Positions 25,601 through 36,130 of a DNA stretch of 64,000 nucleotides are shown here, piece by piece. A program made the position numbers and the translations under genes. The number at the start of each line of letters is the position of its first letter. Position 1 is the first letter of the stretch. The stretch lies in NCBI GenBank assembly GCA_006937955.1, contig SSNP01000029.1:4644336-4708335 (forward strand). Direction: 5' to 3'. This DNA comes from Pachypanchax playfairii (lineage: Eukaryota > Chordata > Actinopteri > Cyprinodontiformes > Aplocheilidae). The notes beneath the pieces were generated by a model. It ran no database searches and was not told the DNA's origin. It saw only the letters and a program-made list of their open reading frames with translations.

Positions 25601-25800
25601 CTAAAACGTATTTTCATAAAATGGGTAACTTCTTTTATCTCTGAAAGGTTTCTTCAGTTCTGATCCTGGTTTAGGTGTTTGAGGTATATAAATTGTTCTG
25701 ACTGCTGTATGAATTGACTTGTTAAAGTCAGGGGTTACTGACACACCTGTCCCATCATAGTGATATACCTGAGACTTGTTTTTGCAAGATGTTGTAATCA
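25601..25800 (-). repeat. Degenerate repeat also present at 34357-34510
   Basis: Read on the minus strand, the segment contains GATGGGACAGGTGTGTC and CACCTAAACCAGGATCAGAA. Both have close counterparts on the plus strand at 34384-34490. The GATCAGAACTGAAGAA core is one I recall from common fish repeats, but I cannot name the family. Confidence 0.5.
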
Positions 25801-26384
25801 ACCTTTTCACAGCTTTGACTCTTTTCAAATTGCCTTGGAAGAAGAGACAATGCAGCATTGCAGATGTTAGAAAGTGAAATCTGACACCTCCAGTATAAAA
25901 TGAAGGTGTTTCACAGTTAACGTTTATGGCTTTCTTCACTCCAACGTCAAACCTTCAGTCTTCTCTGACCATAATGTTTCTGTCATCACATAGACTTTTA
26001 TCTTCAGGATGTGGGTGTGTTGAGGCATCTCAAATAAAAAAATAATCATCTTGTTTAATTTATGTGTTCCTGCTCTAGATGTTTTTTCATGTGATAAACA
26101 TACAAAATCTACAATCATTGAAATGAAACGTGATGAAAAACAGGTTTATTATCACTTTTTTTACCTTTTATTTGAACTTTTAATAGAAAATGCATAAAAA
26201 ATGTGTACGTGAAGCAAAAACTGGATCTGTTTTAGTTGAGGGAACGTAGAGACTGTTAAACAGGTCTAGTCTTTTCCTTCCATTTTGTGTGTGGGAGACG
26301 TCATATTTAATTTCAGTTGTGAGGTGGAAGGCGTGACATTGAATGCAGATGGTAACTTTTACTTCTGAGAAGCAGAGAAGAAAC

Positions 26385-27492
26385 ATGGGTCTGGGTGAGT
26401 ATCAGTAGAACATTCTGTTTTGTTGTGTTTTTATATTTGTAAATTGGAATGATGAATAAACACTGAGTATCTGGTGGAGGCGTGAGCAGCTTGTAGCCCA
26501 ACACCTGCATGAGATTTAAAACTCAATCATGTGTGAAAATGATGCAGACTGACTTTTACTTTTGTTTTTACTTTCAAGGGAAATTGTTTCTCATCGCAGG
26601 AGGAGCAGGTAACATTTCAGATGGTTTCAGATTCTTCTTCAACATACACATATCCAACATCCATTTAGACTGAGTGTTTGATCAGAAACAGAATATGTGA
26701 AAATATTCCCAACATGTTGGTGACAGTTCTGAGTTATCCAGGTCAAACCTCAGGAAGGGGTGGGGGGTCCTGTTGCCTTTTTAATCCCCTAATGAACACC
26801 AACTAAAGAATATGAGAAGCCGAGGACATTTAAACCAAACTGGAAATATTTATTATTTTTAAATAATGTATTTTTATGTATTATAAAACTTTGTTGTTTT
26901 TTTCTTGTTCAGGCAGTTTGCTTTTCTTCTTTTTTTATTTTCTGTTAAACACAGACCTCTATTAAGAAACAACAAAGAAACTAACAGGAAATATTTCTTG
27001 TCCCTCAGCTGTAGGAATGGGAGTTGTGGCCACGGCTCCTGTGTTGCTGGTGTTGATCGGTTTCACCCCAGGTGGAATGACAGCTTTGGCTTATTCTCCA
27101 AGCTTGATGTATGCGATCGCAACTGGAGGTCTGTTGGCTTTCCCGAAGTCTGCAGGTATTTTAAATCAATTTTTGCTGCAATTATCTAATTAACTTCCAA
27201 TAAATTACCTCAAATTCGAGTTTTAGATTTTGCAAAGTCAGCTAATGCAAATAAAATTTGGCCATGTTGAATTTTTATCACCTTTCAGAGTTTCTTTGAT
27301 CAAACACGTTAATGTTGAGGTTTTTCTGCAGCTCTTTCAGGTGTTGTAGCACTGGTTACTGCTGTTATGGCCACCATTGGAGGGGGCATTGGCGCTGTTG
27401 TGGGATGGTTGACAAGCAAATTATTTAAAAATAAGGAGGGAAACGGGGAGAAGGAGGAAAAACAAGATGAAGAAGACAAAAAGGAACAATAA
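26385..27492 (+). CDS. IFI27/ISG12-like protein B (acidic/lysine-rich tail)
   Basis: Exons 26385-26394, 26579-26608, 27009-27155, 27332-27492; 115 residues, all introns phase 1. The protein starts MGLGKLFLIAGGAG. Exon 3 is 147 nt, shorter than in A and C (174 nt), and its core is divergent: GVVATAPVLLVLIGFTPGG followed by MTALAYSPSLMYAIATGGLL, lacking the usual AGSYAAGMMSA block. The last exon (ALSGVVALVTAVMATIGGGI, GWLTSKLF) ends in a charged tail rich in Lys, Glu and Asp. A poly(A) signal AATAAA lies at 27944-27949. It sits 0.9 kb downstream of copy A in the same direction. Membership in the family is clear from gene structure and Gly/Ala content; function is inferred from relatives only. 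Confidence 0.75.
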
Positions 27493-27499
27493 CCCAAGT

Positions 27500-29111
27500 T
27501 TCTCAGTCATTCTCAACTTTTTTTCACCTGTTTTATTATTACTAGTACTATTATACTATTATTAGTATTACTAGTACTAGTTGCACTCTGTTGTTACACT
27601 TTTTATTCAGAGCTAACAGACACCACGTCGCTGTTTAATGCAAGACAGGAAAGAACTGACATTTTTCATTTTATGAGACTCACATGTTTTTTGCAGTGAA
27701 TTAATTTAAAGGTTTGTACTGTGAAAAGTCTAAAACATAAAACTCTCCAAGCTGGTGAGAAAATCTATTATTGTGAAATGCTTTTACAGTCCTGAGTTAA
27801 GCAGTTTTTCTGTATTTTATTTCAAATACATTTCTGAAACAAACATTTAGAGTTAATAATCTTTACTGTGAATTACATTTCATTCCGACAGGCTCACTGA
27901 CTCAGACAACTCTATTCTGTATTCAAGTAATGTGGTGATGGAAAATAAAAGTCAATAATCTCTAAATATCTGTGATTTTATTAGAGAGGCTCTTAGATAC
28001 TAATTAATAAATAAGATATTGAACCGGTTGAATAAAACATGTTGCTATTTGGCCTTTGTTACTGTCAGAAATGTTTTATTATGTCACTTTTCAAAATAAA
28101 CTGGGAGTTTGATCTTTTAGCTCTTTAACATGACTAACAAAATCAGAAAACTCATCAAGACATTGTATTTCTATGAGGTGAATTGTTTAATATATAATAA
28201 TATATTACTTATTCTTTGCCTTCCACTGTTGAGAACAAACTTCACAAAGATCTTTTCTTTTGTATTCTTACTTCCAAGGTTCATTAAAAATATAGGAATT
28301 CATTCCAAATGTTTACAGATGGATCAAAAGACCCAGAAACAGAAGCCAACAGGTCTTTACAATCTTTATTCCCAAATAGTAGTCAAGCGAAGATAAAAGC
28401 ACACCTGATATATGTGCAATATTCTTGGCTTAATACTCATATGTAGTGATTCTATTTCGAGTTTAATTTCTATTCATACAGGAACATCCAGCAACCACCA
28501 TGAAATAGTGTGCAGAATTATTTTAGTCAATTCAAAGATACTCAGACTGGGTAAAAACATCAAATCTATGCACATGTAGGAACGCCAAGAAATGAGAAAC
28601 TTGGCAAAAAAATATGAAGTTAATCAAATCACAAGAAAAGGAGATGAAAGGTAGTACAATAAAAAAAACAGTAGTGAAGATGGAAAACAAGGATGTTAAA
28701 GGGTGGAGAAAAAGATCGTCATTAGATTAAGAACAGGACATACTAACTTAAACAGATCCACAACATGGAGAAATCCAAATGGAAGATGCAGACGATGTCA
28801 AGAAAGAGAGACAGTGTAGTAAAGTCTCACTGGAAGTATGAGGATGAAAATGAGAGCAGGTATGATGAGTTCAGGGATAAAATCTATTATTTGTGGTAAT
28901 ATTATTAATGGTGGAAATTATGAAGAAGGAAGAAAGATATACCAGAAAAAGGAAACACAAAGGATGTAAATCATTGGAAAATAGATTAATCTGTGAACCG
29001 AATGGGGGCGATAATACAACAGTTCTGATGCGAGCTGCCAAAAAACTCCTCAGAAGAGGAAGAAGATGTTTCTCTCAGGGGAATCGAAACCTTCTGAAAC
29101 CAAAGTAAATT
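27500..29111. other. Intergenic, no gene recognised
   Basis: Holds the 3' UTR of gene B (to about 27960), a short ACTAGTACTATT-type simple repeat at about 27536-27590, and AT-rich sequence. A 71-codon ORF (28893-29108) stops just before the first exon of gene C and has no family resemblance. Confidence 0.6.
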
Positions 29112-31353
29112 ATGCGTCTCGGTGAGTAGAATTGGATTTATTTAAATTAAATTCAACCATTTCGAAAAATTGAGAGTTTCCCTGGAGTTGTAGCTAACAT
29201 TCTGCGGGAAGGACTTTAAAAAAAAAAAACATTTTATCAGACTAATCAAAACACATTTCAAGTGTTTCAATAAATCATTTAGAAGCATTACTATAGCTTT
29301 GTTTAACAAAACATGGTGCAGATTGGTGGTGTTTGACATTTATATACGGTAAGAATGTTTTTATGAGCTTCTAGCAAGTCGGGAACGTGTTGTTTACGTT
29401 TTACACGGCTATTGAAAATTATTTGTGAGCTCGTGTTTCACATTGATAAAACTTGTAAAAATACTGTATAACAGGTGATTGCAGCAACACTGCTTCATTA
29501 ATGTTTCCCTAAATCAGACCCAGAGATGTCACTGGATACGGAGCCCTTTAGGGGACATGGATGGAGAAACATTTTTTTTGGTTCTTCGTGCGCACCAGTT
29601 ACTGTCTTGTGCGCACGAGTTAGTATCTCGTGCGCACAAGATACTTTCTCATGCTCACTGTGCGCACGAGAAAACAACTTTCTTTTTTTTCTTCAGCCAT
29701 GTCCCCTAAAGGGCTCCGTAACTGGAGTCGCACTCACATTAGGACAACGTTAGTATCTCCATAACAGATTTCTCGGTGGATTTTTCTCTTTTTTTTCATT
29801 TTATCTCCTGCTACGGCCGTAGCTTGATGGGGAAGTAGGTCATCCTCTGATTGGAAGGGGCCCGGTTTAATCCCAGGCCCCAGCCCAGTCTATCTGTAAT
29901 GTTTGTTTCATCCACAATGACACTGAGACTGACAGTGTTTGAGCTGCAGAACTTGAAGCCCGTGGAACTGATTTGAGCTCAGATTTATATGACTGTGCGT
30001 CCAAACCTGTCCTCTTTACTCAGTCTCTTCTCCTGAGTCCTGATTTCTCGTTCAATAACATACACCCAGAAATGGTTCCTGGTCTGTTTCAGCATCGCCT
30101 GCTATGGTTTGCGTAGCATTGTTTACGTTCCCTTATGCTTTTCGTCACTTCCGGTTTTGCAAAGATTTTCTTATTTGTACATCAATATTCTGTAAATATG
30201 CATGTTTGAGGCTTAATTGCCGAAGGTCTGTGCATCAGGATTTATGTGGGAACGTGTCTACAGGGACCAAATGTCATATTTATTCAGATGAGGTAATAAA
30301 ATCAAATATAAAAATCGCATGTCAGATGCACTTTAAGTGAGACAGGTAAAACACAGAATGGTTGGCACTCCTTCATCTGACTAATATATTGTTGTGGTTC
30401 TACAAAATTGATTATCATGCTGATAATGTTGCAGCTTTAATTACGTAGTTCATTAGACAATGTTGATCCTCTGAGAATGAAGGTAATCAGTCAGAGGAGG
30501 CAACCTTGGTTTAATTCAGGGTTAGGGTTACTTTAAAAAAGACTTGATCGTGATCCAGGATCTCCAGGTTATTATGAACCTTTATTTGATCCACCCTTTG
30601 ATTAAAAAAGTTCCAAAACAATGATGTGATTATTTACACAGTAATAATTGATGTTGGTTTTTCTATGTGCATGTTTCAGGAAAGATTCTTGCCATCACAG
30701 GAGCAGGTAAGATTTCTGTTTTGTTCAGTTATTAATCCAGTGCAAAGGGATGGGGAGGTGATGTTAATCCTCTGTCTTCCATCAGCTGCAGGAGGAGTTG
30801 GGGCCGTGCTCGCGGCCCCTGCAGTGCTCGGGGCCATAGGTTTCACCTCAGCTGGAATAGCAGCTGGATCCTACGCTGCAGGAATGATGTCTGCTGCAGC
30901 TGTTGCTAATGGAGGAGGAGTCGCAGCAGGAAGTCTGGTCGCGGTTTTACAGTCTGCAGGTATTTTGATTTGTTTTTTTTAACAATCGAATACGCTTCCA
31001 GCACCAAACTGGATCAAATATAGGAGGACAGTTTGCTACCAACAAAACAAGAAAACACAAACAGCAAAATGAAACTAAAAAGCTGATGAAGTTTAAATTT
31101 ATCTTTATTCCAGCTCTCACAGCTTCTCTGTTACAGGTAACTTTGTCATTTCCCTGCAGGTGCTGCTGGTCTGTCAGCAACAGGTGGCACTTTTGTGGCC
31201 AGCATTGGAGGCAGCGTTGGAGCTGGTGCCGGTTGGCTGGCCAGCAAATTATTTAAGGATAAAAAAAATAAGGAGAAGAAATTAAAAGAGGAGGAGAAAG
31301 AAGAAGAGGAGGAGGAGAAAGTAGAAGAGGGGGAGAAAGAAAAGAAACAGTAA
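29112..31353 (+). CDS. IFI27/ISG12-like protein C (long Glu/Lys tail)
   Basis: Exons 29112-29121, 30680-30706, 30786-30959, 31160-31353; 134 residues, all introns phase 1. The protein starts MRLGKILAITGAG; exon 2 is one codon shorter than in the relatives. The core is GVGAVLAAPAVLGAIGFTSA, IAAGSYAAGMMSAAAVANGG. The last exon gives GAAGLSATGGTFVASIGG and GWLASKLFKDKKNKEK, then a nearly pure Glu/Lys tail of about 30 residues. The first exon is the least certain part: it is 10 nt, 1.56 kb upstream, and the intervening intron carries a MITE (29537-29720) and a SINE-like repeat (about 29810-29900). The TTAATC-type 3' flank has no perfect AATAAA; ATTAAA near 31932 could serve. Family role is as for copy A. 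Confidence 0.78.
29537..29720. mobile_element. 184-bp MITE with 24-bp perfect TIRs and 6-bp target-site duplication
   Basis: The left end at 29537-29560 begins TACGGAGCCCTTTAGGGG; the right end at 29697-29720 is its exact reverse complement. ACTGGA occurs immediately outside both ends (29531-29536 and 29721-29726), a clear target-site duplication. The middle contains four copies of GTGCGCAC-type palindromes spaced about 22 nt apart. It lies in intron 1 of IFI27-like gene C. Confidence 0.85.
29810..29900 (+). repeat. tRNA-derived SINE-like head
   Basis: The order GCTTGATGGGGAAGTAGGTC, CTCTGATTGGAAGGGGCCC, GGTTTAATCCCAGGCCCCAG corresponds to box A- and box B-like parts of a very common fish SINE-type repeat (box B consensus GGTTCGANTCC). 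It is diverged, with no clear poly-A tail. Confidence 0.5.
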
Positions 31354-32188
31354 CCAGATTTTTTTGTGTTAAATGGATATACTTTTATTAATTTTCTATG
31401 TTTCACTTTCTAATCAGCACTTTAATGTCTCAGTGGTCTGTTAAATCTTTGATTAACCAGTTATTTAAAGAGCAGGGCTGATATATTACCATTTACTTGG
31501 TGTTGCAATTATGAGAAAAGTAACTGAATGTTTTCACTGATTTAACTCTAAACACATCTACTCTGTCTCATTGGATTTATTTAATATTTACTGTGGTAAA
31601 AAAAAGGACCGTCACGAAGTGAAAGGTTTTAGGCAGCAGAGGGCGCTGTTGCAACATTAATGTGTAAATTATTACTGGGAAAGATTTTCACCAAAATTCT
31701 TTAATCAGCAGTATTTTCTATTATAATTTTTAATTCCTTTGTGTGAAGCAGTGTAGTTGGGATTTCTTCTATATACTGTATTAATGTATACTTTGAGATA
31801 CATCTCATTTATATAACACCTGGTGTTAACAAGATGTTGGTGTAATGATGGAGAACATCATGTTTGATCTTTAATCATTCAGATCTCCAGTACTAAATCG
31901 TGAATATTCCTGTGTGGCTGTATTAATGAATTAAAGTGTCTGTTGATGCATTAACTTGGTTTCAGTTTGGTTTATTATTCTCAACATGACTGAATTTTAA
32001 ATAAAAGCAAATAAAATACCAGTAAGTGCTAACTTTTATGACCTTCACAAGTAATAAAAAGGTGTTTATATTACTTTAACAGGTCATGCAAACAATGGTT
32101 TTCTTAAATCTTTATTTAAATCATTATCACCACCATCATCTTTAGGTCACACTGAAGGCGACATCCACATGGGCAGTTTTGCATTAAT
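31354..32188. other. Intergenic, 3' flank of gene C
   Basis: AT-rich 3' UTR/flank. The start of the segmental duplication shared with 36430-37265 becomes visible from about 32070 (TTACTTTAACAGGTCATGCA occurs in both). No gene recognised. Confidence 0.6.
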
Positions 32189-32316
32189 TTACTGACCCTG
32201 AACAACAAGGTCTACACTGCTAATGTTTTGACCACAAATATATGATAAAATCCATCCCAATAAAGCTCCACTACCACCCACAAAAAAACTTCCAAGCCAT
32301 GACAGACCAGCTGCGC
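32189..32316 (-). pseudogene. Orphan last exon of an IFI27-like gene (duplicate of gene E exon 4)
   Basis: A 128-nt segment with an intact acceptor (TTATCCATTACAG), open frame and TAA stop. It encodes GAAGLSWLGSFFVGGSGALL and GWILSYICGQNISSVDLV, almost identical to the last exon of gene E at 36730-36857. Its flanks match as well, so this is a segmental duplicate. No matching upstream exons are found in the 3.6 kb on the 5' side, where intron-derived sequence and other repeats follow. On this evidence it is a gene fragment, though it could still be spliced as a terminal exon by a neighbouring minus-strand transcript. Confidence 0.75.
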
Positions 32317-32343
32317 CTGTAATGGATAAAATTAATCTGTTAA

Positions 32344-33440
32344 AGCTGTAGTGCGTAACTTTTACATGTCCGTGGATGTCCGTTTCAGCCAAGCCACTAT
32401 CAGAGGAGATGACACAATGCAGATTAAGCCGATCGGCTCCTCAAACATCTCACGGTATTTTTCAAAATATATAATTTTTATTTTGCGTGTCCTCCGCGAC
32501 ATTCCCGCGCTGTCGCACATGAAATTACGTATTTTATGTCACAACAAGAAAAATAATAAGAAATAGAACGCAGTGTCTCGTAGCAGCCGGCAGAACGTGA
32601 AGGTCGACATGGCGGAGAATCCAAATAAACAGCCGAGAGACACTTATCGGGAAGTGGATCCTACCACGAAAAAAAAAAAAAAATCCTGGACGTTCGGCAG
32701 AGGGACTATTGGCTAAGAAGGAAAGTGACCGAAGGAGAAGGCAAACGCGAATTTGTATCGGCGTCGCTTTTCCTCGGTGGAGAGAAGAGATCTGGCTGAT
32801 GTTCAGGGGTGCACATAAGTGGTCCGCAGGTCCGCACACACTGTCAAAATATAAAATGCACACCAGATGAAAACCAGAGCGCCGAAGTTCCAGCTGATCA
32901 GCTGATTCTGTCTCTATCTGTGTCAGTTTGTGTCTGTCAGTTTGTGTCTGTCAGTTTGCCAGTGTAACGGTTTTTCAGTCAGTCAGATCAGTGCAGCTGA
33001 CTGCTGGATTCTGCATCGTGTCAAAACTGAAAAAATTCACTGAATAAGACAAATAGATCATTGTGGCCCCAACAGCTGACTAATAAATTTCAACACCAAA
33101 CTGTTAAATGTAGATTAAAGTGAACAATCAAACCTGTAAACAATCCAACCTGAACTCTGAAGGTTTTTTTTTTTTTTTACCAGTATTTTTATATTTTACT
33201 GGTTTCTCTTGATTTTTTCAACAATGAAATGATATTTATTGAAACAAATATAGAGCCAGGTAAAGTAAACAGACTGAATTTGAAGCTTGATTAAGACAGA
33301 TACCGGTTGGAATAACAACGGCAGAGATAAAGCGGTGGCAGCTGGGCTTACGTCATATGGAAGCGCCAGCTTTATTGTTGTAATGACGCAAGAATTCCGC
33401 TAGGGGGCGACAGAAGTTACAGAAGTTACGCACTATGGCT
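32344..33440 (+). mobile_element. 1.1-kb TTAA-flanked DNA element with remnant of a basic ORF
   Basis: Ends: AGCTGTAGTGCGTAACTTTT on the left and the inverted AGCCATAGTGCGTAACTTCT on the right. TTAA lies at 32340-32343 and 33441-33444. The paralogous locus at 36878-36890 lacks the element and reads CTGTTAGTTAATG, the same length as the filled site with one TTAA removed. TTAA targets are typical of piggyBac-like elements. Inside on +, a frame from 32709 reads LAKKESDRRRRQTRICIGVA followed by FPRWREE. An ATG at 32609 (MAENPNKQ) lies upstream in another frame, separated by a run of 15 A, so the ORF is frameshifted. Confidence 0.8.
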
Positions 33441-33444
33441 TTAA

Positions 33445-34130
33445 ATAATGAAACTCTTCAAATGATCAGAAACAAGTTCAACATTTATCACCAAATAAAG
33501 ACTTTATATATTCTTCTATTTCAAGCTGTTTTTTCTTCCTGCTGTCTATCTGAACAGAAACGTCTCCTCAAACCCAAAACTGGAAACTTATTATAATGAA
33601 AACAAGAATAACTCAGCTGTCAAATATAATGTTTTAGGTTGTTCAGTCAGCTTTAAAGTGTATTTACTGAGGCTTAAATAGACTTACATAAAAGTTTATT
33701 CTGAGGCAATTAAACCTCTCCTTTATCAGGCCATTTTTTGTTTAGTAAATGGTAAATGACTGTACTGGTATAGCACTTTTCTTAAGTCAGATGACTCCCA
33801 AAGCGCTTTACACTACAGTTTGTCATTCACCCATTCACACACACACTCACACGGCTGGTGGTGATAAATTACACGTTGTAGCCACAGTTGCCCTGGGACA
33901 CACACTGACAGAGGCCAGGCTGCCAGGCACAGACATCACTGGACCCTCTAACCACCACCAAACAGGCAAAATGGGTAAAGTGTCTTGCCCAAGGACACAA
34001 CGGCCAGACGATCTTTTCCAGGCAGAGCTGGGTTTTGAACTGGTGACCCTCCAGTCACCACTAGAGTCATAATTCAGACACTGAGTCTTGGTTTATTTTT
34101 TCTTATTTTCTGAGTTCTAGTTCTCAGACT
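33445..34130. repeat. Segmental duplicate of gene E intron 3 (36890-37265)
   Basis: Both loci share long stretches, for example GAAACAAGTTCAACATTTAT, TTCTTCCTGCTGTCTATCTG and CACTGAGTCTTGGTTTATTT. The copy here is interrupted by a repeat at 33749-34065. Together with 32070-32340 it shows that the last exon and part of the preceding intron of gene E were duplicated. Confidence 0.85.
33749..34065 (+). repeat. Common teleost interspersed repeat
   Basis: It begins TAAATGGTAAATGACTGTAC and continues with CACCCATTCACACACACACT and AAGTGTCTTGCCCAAGGACA. It ends with a tRNA-like GGTTTTGAACTGGTGACCCT. This order of motifs is one I know from many fish genomes. It is inserted in the duplicated intron segment; the sister locus near 37170 lacks it. 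Confidence 0.7.
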
Positions 34131-34325
34131 GAATGTCAAAACATTCATGTGGTAAAGGTTAGATACCTCAAGGTTTAGTAACTTATAGATCATCTGCACC
34201 GTCTCCAGTTCCAGTTTGGCAACATTTTTCAGGCTTATTAACCTGCCGAAGTGGAACTTTCATGTGACACCTGCCCAGCAGCACAGGTTGATTTAAAAAT
34301 AGAAGTATGATTCATTTGGGAAACC
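34130..34325 (+). repeat. Duplicate of the 3' flank of IFI27-like gene F (40285-40410)
   Basis: AATGTCAAAACATTCATGTG GTAAAGGTTAGA here matches AATGTCAAAACATTCCTATG GTAAAGGTTAGA at 40286. The CCAGTTTG, CAGCAC-GGTTGAT and GAAGTAT segments follow in the same order at both places. This indicates that another duplicated block of the cluster ends here. Confidence 0.7.
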
Positions 34326-34356
34326 ATGGGTGACAACGCCTTGAATAGACAAGTCA

Positions 34357-34510
34357 CAGGGAACAATGACTTGATAACTCTCAGATGGGACGGGTGTGTC
34401 TGTAACCTTTGTGATGTACTTATTCATTTTGTGGTCATAATTTATAAGCCTGGAACTCCCAAACCAGGATCAGAACTGAAGAAGACTTTTAAAGATGTTT
34501 TTGGACTCTG
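34357..34510 (+). repeat. Degenerate repeat, inverted relative of 25601-25800
   Basis: It shares GATGGGACGGGTGTGTCTGT and CAAACCAGGATCAGAACTGA with the minus strand of 25640-25760. Unnamed repeat. Confidence 0.5.
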
Positions 34511-34709
34511 GTGCTAACATCATCTGGATCTGCTGCCTTGTTACTGTTCAGTCACTCCAGCTGCTGCTTCACCTGATTGCTAGATACAGACAGGTGGAAG
34601 AGGGAGGTAATGATGTTTGAGATAACAGCAGCAGCATCAGAAACAAAATCCATGACTGAGGTGGAAGATGAGACGATGATGCTGATTTATATCATGTTGT
34701 GTACTTTAC

Positions 34710-34884
34710 CTGATCCAAAGGCTTGTTTTCATGCTTCTTCTCATGCTCCACAAGCTTGTCGAGTCCACCAGTATGAAAATCTTCCTCTGACTCATCTGAA
34801 AGGGGACAACGTCTCCATCAAAAGCAACATGTAGCTGCATTTCTGATACTTCTGTCATCTCATCCAAGATGAACACTTTGGTAT
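34710..34884 (-). pseudogene. Pseudo-exon of a cytosolic 5'-nucleotidase I gene
   Basis: The minus strand reads MTEVSEMQLHVAFDGD, then, after a one-base frame change, SDESEEDF, GGLDKLVEHEKKHENKPLDQ and a GTAAAG donor-like end. This corresponds exon for exon to 46287-46103 of the intact nucleotidase gene 11 kb away (VAFDGDAVLFSDESEQ, EHEKAHENKPLD). Even the splice-site positions are retained, so it arose by DNA duplication and not by retroposition. The frame break lies just after the catalytic-motif region (FDGD). No other nucleotidase exons are seen nearby. It is diverged enough to be older than the IFI27-like duplications. Confidence 0.85.
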
Positions 34885-35089
34885 CTGTTACCTCTGGTTC
34901 CATAAAATATTTCACACACCGTGTTAATCAAAAGTTCACACACTCATCATCTTCAAATCCACGTAAATTTCTTTTAATTCCAGTGTTTCCACAAGTTTGT
35001 GACCTGGAGACTCTTTTATATATCATGTATCTCCTCTCCCTTGTACACATCTTGATCACATCCTGTACTGCGGACAGTAATTCCCTTCA

Positions 35090-35230
35090 GTTCGATCTTC
35101 CTCAGAAATCCATCCAAAAACTTCCCCTGGTCCAGAACTCAGCTTTCTGTATCATCTTCTGAACCACATCACCCCTGGTTTGCAGCAGCTTCACAAAACC
35201 AGCTATCACTGGTTTTCCAGTGGGCCTGAT
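35090..35230 (+). mobile_element. LINE (L2/CR1-like) 3' ORF remnant
   Basis: The plus-strand frame reads LPLVQNSAFCIIF, resembling the LVQNAAARLIT-type motif near the end of L2/CR1 reverse transcriptases. It is followed after a frame break by CACATCACCCCTGGTTTGCA. Only this short degenerate piece is visible. Confidence 0.45.
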
Positions 35231-35243
35231 TGCTTCTGAAGAC

Positions 35244-35285
35244 TATATATATATATACCGGTATATATATATATATATATATACC

Positions 35286-35335
<50 letters not shown>
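35244..35335. repeat. (TA)n microsatellite with ACCGGT interruptions
   Basis: A long TA repeat broken twice by the palindromic ACCGGT (about 35257-35262 and 35283-35288). Confidence 0.95.
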
Positions 35336-35338
<3 letters not shown>

Positions 35339-35899
35339 TGTGTGTGTGTATCATCTCTTGGAAATCTGTGCAATACATACACACAGACTTTTATAGTTTC
35401 GTCTCATGGCATGACATTATCAATATCACGTCAATTATATTGGCAGCAACATTAGTTTTGCTACACGGTCTACAGATTGTTTGACAACATAATCATATAA
35501 CTTACAGTCATATAGTGACTTTTTTGGAAAAAAAAAGATTTTTGGTAGATTACTCTGCCAGAAAATGTGAAAAATGGGGAAAATTCTAATGATAACATTG
35601 ACTTTGAATAAGTTAGGTTTGTAGTAGTTGTAATAAATTGTAGTAACATTGCTACAAGATTAGTCTAAATTTCCAATATACTGACAATAAATTCCCTCAA
35701 AACTTCTTAAAATATATGCTACAAGTTCTCCTTTAGTAGATAACAGTAATGACTTATTTGTGAAATGTCACATCTTGATACAATTATACACAACAGTGAG
35801 CCGGCATTTTGCCTTTTTCAAAACGGCGGCCTGCTTCAGCCACTCTCTGCAATGGGATGTCCTCACTGATGCTTACCACTCTCTCTTTCTCTCTCTCCA

Positions 35900-36130
35900 A
35901 CATTTGTTTCCAAAGAAACAAAACCTACATGTGCTCGACAGTATAAAAGCTCCAATTTCTTTCAGAGGTTGTCAGAATAGCACAAATGGATCCCGGTGAG
36001 TATTTTAGTGAAGGTTCTAAGTCATCTGGGTCATTTTAATCCTTGTAGACTAAGCCAACTGGACTTGTCAGGATTAGGTTTAGGGATTGTGAGTAATTCA
36101 TTAGAATGTAATATTTGAGGGTTTATCGTC
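35900..36130 (+). pseudogene. Orphan promoter and first exon (copy D) of an IFI27-like gene
   Basis: This is a near copy of 39325-39560 of gene F. It contains GTTTCCAAAGAAACAAAACC (35906-35925), a TATA box TATAAAAG (35942-35949), 5' UTR, and a first exon ATGGATCCCG at 35986-35995 followed by an intact GTGAGT donor. Similarity to gene F continues into the intron to about 36130 and then stops. No exon 2 to 4 of the family follows on + before 39415, so the copy is truncated at its 3' side. It might drive a read-through transcript into gene F, which would then splice onto its exon 2. Confidence 0.75.

Noticed and set aside
28893..29108. 71-codon ORF ending just before gene C first exon
   Set aside because: No family resemblance. 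It is followed directly by the short first exon typical of the cluster, so it is more likely 5' flank.
35230..35484. 84-codon ORF rich in Tyr/Ile
   Set aside because: It is a translation of the (TA)n microsatellite.
35903..35925. Canonical ISRE above the TATA box of copies D and F
   Set aside because: The GAAA half-sites are not at the GAAANNGAAA spacing; I report only an ISRE-like inverted pair.
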